A stretch of 12,784 nucleotides of DNA from Propionibacteriaceae bacterium. GTDB taxonomy: Bacteria > Actinomycetota > Actinomycetes > Propionibacteriales > Propionibacteriaceae. Positions within the stretch are counted from its first letter, which is position 1, and every line of letters starts with the position of its first letter. This document shows, in pieces, positions 7,334-12,784 of this stretch. Under the pieces are notes generated by a model. The model saw only the letters and a program-made list of their open reading frames with translations, ran no database searches and was not told the DNA's origin. The position numbers and the translations under genes were made by a program. The stretch is from NCBI GenBank assembly GCA_905372155.1, contig CAJPNZ010000091.1, positions 1 to 12,784 of the forward strand, written 5' to 3'.

Positions 7334-8200
7334 ATGGACCACCGGGCGATCAACCGGGACAACTGGGACTCTCGCGCTGACGTTCATCTCTGCGCGAGAG
7401 GTTATGCCCTGGACAAGGTGGCGGATCCCTCGTGGATCTCCCACGTGGTTGCCTTTGACCGGCCCCGGCTCGGTGAACTCCGCGGCCTCGACGGGGTGCA
7501 CCTGCAGTGCCATCTCGGCACGGACACCATCAGCCTGGTCCGGCTCGGTGCCCGCATGACGGGTCTGGATCTGTCACCTCGATCCATTGAACATGCCAGA
7601 CGTATCGCCGCTGAGAACAAGGTGCCGGTGGACTACGTCGTCTCCGACGTCTACCAGGCGGTCGAGGTGCTGGGGAGTGGCAGATTCGATCTGGTATACA
7701 CCGGGATCGGGGCACTGTGCTGGCTGCCGGACATCAGGCGGTGGGCCAGAACCGTGCGAGCCCTGCTGCGTTCCGGAGGCCGGCTCTTCGTTCGGGATGC
7801 CCACCCGGTCCTGAACAGCCTGATCGCGCAGAAGGTGGGAGAGGACCACCCGGACAGGAAGCAGCAGCCGTGGATCACCGGTTTCGGCGAGGCAACCCCG
7901 TCGCTGGAACTGCCCTACTGGGAACATGTTGAACCGCTGCTGTGGCGCGACGAGTATTCCTACGCCGGAAGTGAGGCCGTTGCCTCTCCGGAATCAGCGG
8001 AATGGAACCACGCGCTCTCCGAGATCGTGATGGCCGTGATCGATGCAGGACTGACCCTGGAGCTGCTCACGGAACACGACAGCGTGCCGTGGGATGCCCT
8101 ACCCGGGATGATGGTTGCCGACGACCAAGGGGAATACCGGCTGGCGGAACGCCCCGAGCGGCTCCCGGCGTCGTTCACCCTGGTTGCGCGGCTGGTTTGA
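7334..8200 (+). CDS. Class I SAM-dependent methyltransferase, substrate unknown
   Basis: The 288-residue protein has a Rossmann-type methyltransferase core. Motif I is a variant, VHLQCHLGTDTISL (55-68), where QCH-G-D replaces the usual DxGxGxG; this variant is typical of one large family of uncharacterised bacterial methyltransferases. TGLDLSPRSIEHAR (76-88) supplies the acidic residue for SAM ribose, VVSDVYQ (102-108) the adenine contact, then FDLVYTGIGALCWLPDI (118-134) and LLRSGGRLFVRDAHP (144-158). The C-terminal half (EYSY, then EHDSVPWDALPGM) is the family's substrate lobe. No signal peptide, so cytosolic. ATG 7334 follows the lepA stop by 12 nt with only a weak GGGG nearby. It converges on the transporter genes with 27 nt between. 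The substrate cannot be told; a small molecule is more likely than an RNA or ribosomal protein given the family, despite the lepA neighbour. Confidence 0.85.
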   Translation: MDHRAINRDNWDSRADVHLCARGYALDKVADPSWISHVVAFDRPRLGELRGLDGVHLQCHLGTDTISLVRLGARMTGLDLSPRSIEHARRIAAENKVPVDYVVSDVYQAVEVLGSGRFDLVYTGIGALCWLPDIRRWARTVRALLRSGGRLFVRDAHPVLNSLIAQKVGEDHPDRKQQPWITGFGEATPSLELPYWEHVEPLLWRDEYSYAGSEAVASPESAEWNHALSEIVMAVIDAGLTLELLTEHDSVPWDALPGMMVADDQGEYRLAERPERLPASFTLVARLV

Positions 8201-8227
8201 CGGCGGTTCCGGCGGGGTGAGGCCGGT

Positions 8228-9052
8228 TCAGCGCAGCCCGGAAGTGGCCAGCCCCTGGACCAGGAAACGCTGCAGGAACAGGAAGACCACCAGCATCGGC
8301 AGGATCGCGATCAGCGAACCCATGAAAAGCTCCGGGTAGCGAACGTTCTGGCTGGTCATGTACTGGCTGAGCGCCACCTGGACGGTGCGCGTCGCCTCGC
8401 GGCCAACCAGCGAGGGCCACAGGAAGGCGTTCCACGACCCGATCAGCACGATCGTGCCGACCGCTGCGACGGTGCCCGTGGAGTTCGGCACCACGATCCG
8501 CCAGAAGGCCGTGAACGGGTTGCACCCGTCCATCAGCGCCGCGTCCTCCAGCTCGGATGGGAAATCCAGGAAGGCCTGCCGGAACAGGTAGGTGGCGAAG
8601 GCGGAGAACATGCCCGGGATCACCAGTCCCCGGAACGAGTCGATCCAACCGAACTGAGCCGTGATGATGAACATCGGGACGAATGTGGTGGCCGCGGGCA
8701 CCATCAGGGTGAACACCGTCAGCCCCAGCACCACCTTCGACAACCGGTGGGTGAAACGCGCCAGCCCGTATCCGGCCATCAGAGAGACCACCACGGTGCC
8801 AACCGTCTGCAGGATGGTCATGATCGCCGAGTTCAGCAACCCCCTCAACACGCCCGTCGAATCGGAGGACAGCATGGAATCCAGATTGGCCAGGTTGAGC
8901 TGGTCGGGCAGCCAGTTCCAGCGGGGAGCGGTGATGTTCTGGTTCGTCGAGAAGGCGTTCCGGACGATCACGTAGAACGGCAGCAGGAAGAGCAGGGCCA
9001 GCGCCGTGGCCACTCCGTAACGCAGCGCCGTGACGAGCCGGGAGGATCTCAT
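8228..9052 (-). CDS. Sugar ABC transporter permease, MalG-like (CUT1 family)
   Basis: This 274-residue inner-membrane permease is the second channel subunit of a carbohydrate importer. It has about six membrane helices (roughly 12-31, 76-96, 105-130, 140-160, 195-214 and 244-264). A clear EAA loop, ELEDAALMDGCNPFTAFWRI near residues 167-186, is the contact site for the ATPase. I chose ATG 9052 because its ATG overlaps the stop of the upstream permease as ATGA and because a long upstream extension in the same frame (to 9850) is only a shadow of that permease. The N-terminal basic residues followed by the first helix also fit the family. It is last in the three-gene operon. No ATPase follows; the next gene is a convergent methyltransferase. 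The substrate cannot be assigned. Confidence 0.92.
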   Translation of the reverse strand: MRSSRLVTALRYGVATALALLFLLPFYVIVRNAFSTNQNITAPRWNWLPDQLNLANLDSMLSSDSTGVLRGLLNSAIMTILQTVGTVVVSLMAGYGLARFTHRLSKVVLGLTVFTLMVPAATTFVPMFIITAQFGWIDSFRGLVIPGMFSAFATYLFRQAFLDFPSELEDAALMDGCNPFTAFWRIVVPNSTGTVAAVGTIVLIGSWNAFLWPSLVGREATRTVQVALSQYMTSQNVRYPELFMGSLIAILPMLVVFLFLQRFLVQGLATSGLR

Positions 9053-9942
9053 CCGCGCCGCCTCCCCAGAACCCAGTTCTGCAACAGACCGAAAACCACG
9101 ATGATGCTCGCCAGAATCATCGTCCCGGCACCTCCGACCCCCAGGTCCTGCTGCCCGCCCCCCAGGGCGGTCAGGTACAGGTGCACCAGCGGCGGACGAC
9201 CGTAGGGCGGGTAGGAACCGATGGAGCCCAACAGGTTGTAGAACTCGTCGAAGGCCTGGAAGGCCCCGATCAGCAGAAGCATGATCACCGCTGCCGAGGT
9301 GGCGCGCAGCTGGGGGAGGGTGATGTGACGCAGCATCCGCCAGCCGTGCGCCCCATCGAGCGCCGCCGCCTCGTAGGTCTCGGGTGGGATGCGTTGCAGG
9401 CCCGCGATGAACAGGATCATGTAGAACCCGGCCTGTAGCCACAGGCGCACCGTGACCAGGGCGATCCAGTACAGGTTGTCGCCACCACCGAGCCAGTTCA
9501 CCGCATCCCCGCCGAGAGCCCGGAGCAGGGAGTTCAACAAACCGAAACGGGTTCCGGAGAAGAACCCGAACCGCCACACCAGGGCCGCAACCACGTAGGA
9601 GACCGCGGTCGGGATGAAGAAGGCGGAGCGAAAGAAGGCCTGCCCCCACCTCAGCCCGTTCAGCAGCAGCGCCAACCCCAGCGAGCACACGTAGGTGAGC
9701 GGCACGATGAACACAGCGAACGCCGCGAACACCAGCAGTGAATCCCGGAACAGGGGATCGTCCAGCAGCTGCGCGTAGTTGTCGAAACCGACGAAACGCG
9801 TCGGGGTGAGCGTGTTGCGGGCCTCGTGGAGGGACAGCCAGGCGCTCCACAGGATCGGGACGTAGACGAACACCAGCAAACCCAGGGCGAAGGGCCCCAC
9901 GAAGACCGGGAACCAGCGTTCCCGGCGCCGGGTCAGGCTCAC
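9049..9942 (-). CDS. Sugar ABC transporter permease, MalF/UgpA-like (CUT1 family)
   Basis: This permease of 297 residues pairs with the MalG-like subunit to form the channel. The first helix (about 11-29, FVGPFALGLLVFVYVPIL) is followed by the short conserved periplasmic segment FVGFDNYAQLLDDPLF, typical of this family. The EAA loop is YEAAALDGAHGWRMLRHITL (about 190-209). GTG 9942 was chosen because it overlaps the TGA of the solute-binding protein gene as GTGA and gives the usual basic N-terminus before helix 1; the ATG at 10071 would only add residues from the shadow of the upstream gene. Overlaps at both ends (GTGA and ATGA) point to translational coupling and balanced output of the two channel halves. 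Confidence 0.92.
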   Translation of the reverse strand: MSLTRRRERWFPVFVGPFALGLLVFVYVPILWSAWLSLHEARNTLTPTRFVGFDNYAQLLDDPLFRDSLLVFAAFAVFIVPLTYVCSLGLALLLNGLRWGQAFFRSAFFIPTAVSYVVAALVWRFGFFSGTRFGLLNSLLRALGGDAVNWLGGGDNLYWIALVTVRLWLQAGFYMILFIAGLQRIPPETYEAAALDGAHGWRMLRHITLPQLRATSAAVIMLLLIGAFQAFDEFYNLLGSIGSYPPYGRPPLVHLYLTALGGGQQDLGVGGAGTMILASIIVVFGLLQNWVLGRRRG

Positions 9943-11201
9943 CCCTTCAGCTTCGCGAGTTCGGTGGCGGCCAGTTCCGCGAAACCGGTGAAGGCCTGAA
10001 CCGGATCCTGGTCCTGCACCACGACCTTGCTGATGGCCGCGGAATAGGTGTCTCCCAGGGAACCCGACCACATGATGTCGTTGGCGAAACCGTGGCTCCC
10101 GACGAACTCGGCGGCCTTGGCCCCGGGGCCGGACTGCAATTTCTTGGCCGTGGCTACGAGCGACTTGCGGGCCGGGATGTGGGTGCCGTAGGAATCGGAG
10201 AAATCCACCTGCTTGTCAGTCTGATCGATCCAGAGCCATTTCACGAACTCCTTGGCGGCCGCGACGTTCTTGCCCTTGGCGGCGACGCAGGAACCGAAAG
10301 CCCCGAACGGCACCGCGACCCGCCCCCTCGCGCCGATGGCGGGGAACGGCAGCACACCGACGTCGTCACCGTGGGCGGCGATGATCTCGGGCAGCGACCA
10401 CAAACCACCCCACTGCATTGCCGTCTCGCCGTTGACGAAGGCGGCACCGGAGAACCAGTCGGCCGAGGCGGCCTTCAGCAGCCCGTTGGACTGGTAGAAG
10501 TCCCTGTAGGCGGAGAGGGCCGCGTAGAAGTCATCGGTCAGGAAGGCCGCGGCGGTGCGCTCCGCATCGAGCTGGTCGTGGCCGGAGGCCCAGATCAGCA
10601 GGGTCCCCAGCACATCCACCCCACCCTTGTTGCCGGCGAAGAACCCACCCATGTCCGGGGTGGCCACGGCATTCGCCGCCTTCACCAGATCATCGAAGGT
10701 CGCAGGGGCGGCCACCCCCGCGGCCTGCAGCAGGGAGGGCCGGTAATAGAGAAGCTGCATGTCGATGGTCTGCGGGATGCCGTGGATCTTCCCGTCGAAG
10801 GTGAAACGCTTGATGACGGCCTCGTTGAAGTCGTCACGAACCGGTGCGATCAGCGCGGTCAGGTCCTCCAGCTGCCCGGAACGGATCATGTCGAGGGAAC
10901 CGCCCTGTTCCACCTCGAACACATCGGGAACGTCATTGGTGAGCAATTGGGCAGCGAGAATGCTTCCGTAGTCACCGGGATTCCATTTCACGTCGACTTT
11001 CGCGGCGGTGTACTCGGCGGCGTAGCGTTCGACTGCCTCCTTCACCCCTTCCTCCCCGTACTGGTGGTACCACTGGGTCAGGACCGGGCCGCCACCCGAC
11101 GACTCTTTGCCGCCGAGCCCGGTGTTGGAGCCGCAGGCGCTGAGGGCGGCCGCTGCGGCGAGGCCGCCAAATCCGAGGACGCTTCGACGAGTCAGGTTCA
11201 T
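9939..11201 (-). CDS. Extracellular solute-binding lipoprotein of a sugar ABC transporter (family 1, UgpB-like)
   Basis: The 420-residue protein captures the substrate outside the cell and delivers it to the permease pair encoded just downstream. The N-terminus has a twin-arginine motif (TRRSVLGFGG, from residue 4), a hydrophobic stretch and a lipobox LSAC with Cys23, so it is likely exported folded by Tat and then lipidated. A Gly/Ser-rich linker follows. The mature part has family 1 features: TQWYHQYGEEGVKEAVERYA, DVFEVEQGG, IPQTIDMQLLYYRPSLL and the ETAMQWGGLWSLPEI region. The ligand is probably a sugar, oligosaccharide or polyol-phosphate, but this cannot be narrowed from sequence alone. 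It is first in the operon, divergent from hemW across a 71-bp gap. No strong ribosome binding site is seen before ATG 11201. No ATPase or sugar hydrolase gene lies nearby. Confidence 0.92.
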   Translation of the reverse strand: MNLTRRSVLGFGGLAAAAALSACGSNTGLGGKESSGGGPVLTQWYHQYGEEGVKEAVERYAAEYTAAKVDVKWNPGDYGSILAAQLLTNDVPDVFEVEQGGSLDMIRSGQLEDLTALIAPVRDDFNEAVIKRFTFDGKIHGIPQTIDMQLLYYRPSLLQAAGVAAPATFDDLVKAANAVATPDMGGFFAGNKGGVDVLGTLLIWASGHDQLDAERTAAAFLTDDFYAALSAYRDFYQSNGLLKAASADWFSGAAFVNGETAMQWGGLWSLPEIIAAHGDDVGVLPFPAIGARGRVAVPFGAFGSCVAAKGKNVAAAKEFVKWLWIDQTDKQVDFSDSYGTHIPARKSLVATAKKLQSGPGAKAAEFVGSHGFANDIMWSGSLGDTYSAAISKVVVQDQDPVQAFTGFAELAATELAKLKG

Positions 11202-11222
11202 GCCCAGAGTCTTTCACCAAAC

Positions 11223-11238
11223 GCCCCCGGTTTGGGGC
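11223..11238. promoter_or_regulatory. Inverted repeat in the spacer between hemW and the sugar transporter operon
   Basis: GCCCC (11223-11227) and GGGGC (11234-11238) pair perfectly around a 6-nt centre. The element lies 22 nt upstream of the solute-binding protein start and 35 nt upstream of the hemW start. It could be an operator for a transcription factor controlling the transporter, or a hairpin in its leader RNA. It is short and GC-only, so chance is not excluded. Confidence 0.35.
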
Positions 11239-11260
11239 AGGGGAGGGAATTTGAGCACTG

Positions 11261-11266
11261 TATATT
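11261..11266 (+). promoter_or_regulatory. Candidate -10 element for a leaderless hemW transcript
   Basis: TATATT matches the -10 consensus at five of six positions and ends 6 nt before GTG 11273, so transcription would begin at or next to the start codon. The 6 nt between (TTCCCG plus neighbours) contain no Shine-Dalgarno sequence. No good -35 is seen at 16-18 nt upstream; that position is G-rich. Read on the other strand, the same AT-rich patch gives TATACA, a possible -10 for the transporter operon. Confidence 0.5.
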
Positions 11267-11272
11267 TTCCCG

Positions 11273-12481
11273 GTGGCCAATCAGCTGCCTGCCGGAGACC
11301 CGGTGCCCCCCGACGGGACCCTGCCAGGTTCCGCGCTGGCCGAGCTGCCGGAACGGTCGTTCTCCGTCTACCTGCACGTTCCCTTCTGCCGCAGCCGCTG
11401 CGGGTACTGCGACTTCAACACCTATACCGCATCCGAGCTGCGGGGCATGTCCACGGGCGACTATCTCACGGCGGTGCTGCAGGAGATCGACCTCGCCGCC
11501 CGGGTACTCGGCGGCGGGACACCCGAGGTGGACACGGTCTTCGTCGGCGGCGGCACCCCGACCATGCTTCCGGCGGGGGAGCTGTCGCGGCTCCTGGATG
11601 CCGTCCGGGAGTGTTTCGGCCTGGCCCGTGGCGCCGAGATCACCACCGAGGCCAACCCCGAGACCGTGACCCCGGAATACCTCCGACGACTTCGGGAAGC
11701 CGGTTTCACGCGGATATCGCTGGGAATGCAGTCAGCGGTGCCGCACGTCCTGGAAGTCCTGGAACGGGCGCACACCCCGGGACGCGGCATCGATGCGGCA
11801 CGTTGGGCCCGGCAGGCCGGTTTCGAACACGTCAGCCTGGACCTGATCTTCGGGACCCCGGGCGAATCCAGGGCTGACTGGGCGAAGAGCCTCGATGCGG
11901 TGGCCGCGGCACCCGTCGACCACGTCTCCGCCTATTCCCTCATCGTGGAGCAGGGAACCCGCCTGGCGATGCGGGTTCGCAGGGGCGAGGTGCCGATGCC
12001 GGACGACGACGAACTCGCCGAGAAATACCTGATGACCGAACACCACCTGACGGCGCTGGGATTCAGTAATTATGAGACCAGCAACTGGGCCCGCGGCCAG
12101 GCGGCGCGCTGCCGGCACAACCTGGCCTACTGGCGGGGCGGGAACTGGTGGGGCATCGGGCCGGGTGCCCACAGCCACATCGGGGGAGTCAGGTTCTGGA
12201 ACCGCAAACACCCGCGCAGCTACGCGGCCGCTCTGGCCGACGGCCACACCCCGGCTCAGGGCAGGGAGGTGCTGTCCTTGGAGGATCGCCGGGTGGAGCG
12301 GGTGATGCTCGAACTCCGGCTGGCCGAAGGGCTTCCGCTGGGGGCGCTCACCGAGACCGAATCCGCTCGGGTCGACGGGATCGTCGCCGAAGGACTGGGG
12401 GCCGTGGCGGAGGGTCGGCTCTCGCTCACCTTGCGTGGCCGGCTCCTGGCCGATGGGGTGGTGCTGCGGCTGCTCGACTGA
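11273..12481 (+). CDS. hemW: HemW, radical SAM heme chaperone
   Basis: HemW is a radical SAM protein that binds heme and is thought to insert it into respiratory enzymes; it is often misannotated as oxygen-independent coproporphyrinogen III oxidase (HemN). The 402-residue product has the iron-sulfur motif FCRSRCGYCDF with C39, C43 and C46, the SAM-binding VGGGTPTMLP (91-100), ISLGMQS (148-154), and LIFGTPGES (191-199). HNLAYW (282-287) is the HNxxYW heme-related signature that marks HemW. No fourth cysteine lies right after the CxxxCxxC motif, as in HemW rather than classical HemN. GTG 11273 was chosen because a -10-like TATATT sits 6 nt upstream and no ribosome binding site precedes it; leaderless GTG starts are common in actinobacteria. 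Its 3' end overlaps, on the opposite strand, the open frame of the WYL-domain gene. Confidence 0.94.
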   Translation: MANQLPAGDPVPPDGTLPGSALAELPERSFSVYLHVPFCRSRCGYCDFNTYTASELRGMSTGDYLTAVLQEIDLAARVLGGGTPEVDTVFVGGGTPTMLPAGELSRLLDAVRECFGLARGAEITTEANPETVTPEYLRRLREAGFTRISLGMQSAVPHVLEVLERAHTPGRGIDAARWARQAGFEHVSLDLIFGTPGESRADWAKSLDAVAAAPVDHVSAYSLIVEQGTRLAMRVRRGEVPMPDDDELAEKYLMTEHHLTALGFSNYETSNWARGQAARCRHNLAYWRGGNWWGIGPGAHSHIGGVRFWNRKHPRSYAAALADGHTPAQGREVLSLEDRRVERVMLELRLAEGLPLGALTETESARVDGIVAEGLGAVAEGRLSLTLRGRLLADGVVLRLLD

Positions 12482-12784
12482 GCGGCCTCGGTGAACTCTG
12501 CCGCCAGGCCCGCCAGGGCGGTTCGCAGGGAGTCGCCGCAAACCACGCGCAGTTCCGCTCCCAGCGAGCGCGCGAGGCCGACGAGATGCCAGGCCATGTG
12601 GTCGGGGTCGTCGGCCCCCACCCGCAGCGTCGAGACCCCGTCGTGCTCCTCCAGCAACTCGAAATGGCGTTCCGGGATCCTGTTTTCCAGGACCTGTGAG
12701 GGACAGGTGAGCGTCACCACCGCCTCGTGAGGCCAGCGTTCCGGGCGGCGGCCCAGCAGCATGTCGCGGGGGCTGGGTGGGGTG
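12256..12784 (-). CDS. WYL-domain transcriptional regulator, C-terminal part (5' end outside window)
   Basis: Only the C-terminal part is in the window; the frame is open through the right edge. The readable part, RPERWPHEAVVTLTC, then IPERHFELLEEHDGVSTLRV, then MAWHLVGLARSLGAELRVV and SLRTALAGLAAEF, matches the C-terminal extension (WCX) of WYL regulators such as the YafY/PafC type, which usually pair an N-terminal HTH with a ligand-sensing WYL domain. The recognisable fold ends near 12489, close to the hemW stop, but no stop codon occurs until TGA 12256-12258. The frame therefore adds about 77 Ser/Arg/Pro-rich residues antisense to hemW. The tail may be real, or it may reflect a stop lost in this strain or an error. 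Target genes and ligand are unknown. Confidence 0.75.
   Translation of the reverse strand, partial: TPPSPRDMLLGRRPERWPHEAVVTLTCPSQVLENRIPERHFELLEEHDGVSTLRVGADDPDHMAWHLVGLARSLGAELRVVCGDSLRTALAGLAAEFTEAAQSSSRSTTPSARSRPRKVSESRPSATAPSPSATIPSTRADSVSVSAPSGSPSASRSSSITRSTRRSSKDSTSLP

Noticed and set aside
8201..8227. Hairpin CCGGC...GCCGG (8209-8226) between the methyltransferase and permease genes
   Set aside because: The stem is only 5 bp with an 8-nt loop in GC-rich DNA and has no T-run. This is too weak to call a terminator.
9053..9850. Long in-frame N-terminal extension of the MalG-like permease
   Set aside because: The extra residues are out-of-frame readings of the upstream permease. The ATGA overlap and the family N-terminus place the start at 9052.
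1..12784. CRISPR arrays, tRNA/rRNA genes, insertion sequences, phage or defence genes
   Set aside because: I looked on both strands and saw no spaced repeats, cloverleaf-like sequences, transposase or integrase motifs, and no unexplained gene cluster.

Overview
The window is high-GC DNA with dense, short-spaced genes, several GTG starts and a gene order typical of Actinomycetota: comEA-comEC-holA, then rpsT divergent from lepA, then hemW. Protein character suggests a Propionibacteriales-like actinobacterium (inference; the genus cannot be fixed by eye). Everything reads as chromosomal. I see no integrase, transposase, tRNA, rRNA, CRISPR array or phage gene, and no stretch over 300 bases without a gene.

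Layout. Positions 2-3442 (+) hold the 3' end of comEA (helix-hairpin-helix DNA binding), comEC (DNA-uptake channel with a C-terminal metallo-beta-lactamase-like domain, started by a GTGA overlap with comEA) and holA (DNA polymerase III delta). Converging on holA is a complete DUF1846 gene of unknown function (3455-4945, -), then rpsT (ribosomal protein S20, 5042-5305, -) followed by a strong hairpin. Divergent from rpsT is lepA/EF4 (5498-7321, +), followed after 12 nt by an unassigned class I methyltransferase (7334-8200, +).

From 11201 down to 8228 on the minus strand lies a sugar-type ABC importer: a Tat-type lipoprotein solute-binding protein and two MalF/MalG-like permeases, with both junctions overlapping by 4 nt. 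No ATPase is present, so a shared ATPase encoded elsewhere is likely. Divergent from it is hemW (11273-12481, +), which appears to be leaderless. The 3' part of a WYL-domain regulator enters from the right edge (-), and its reading frame runs 226 nt into hemW antisense.

How the genes relate: the backbone is housekeeping (DNA uptake, replication clamp loading, translation, heme trafficking). The DUF1846 gene, the methyltransferase and the transporter sit between parts of a gene order that is often closer-knit in other actinobacteria. I did not find a clearly new multi-gene system. The most useful leads are the divergent hemW/transporter control region (71 bp with an inverted repeat, a G-rich tract and an AT patch), the convergent antisense overlap at the hemW end, and the unassigned DUF1846 and methyltransferase genes.
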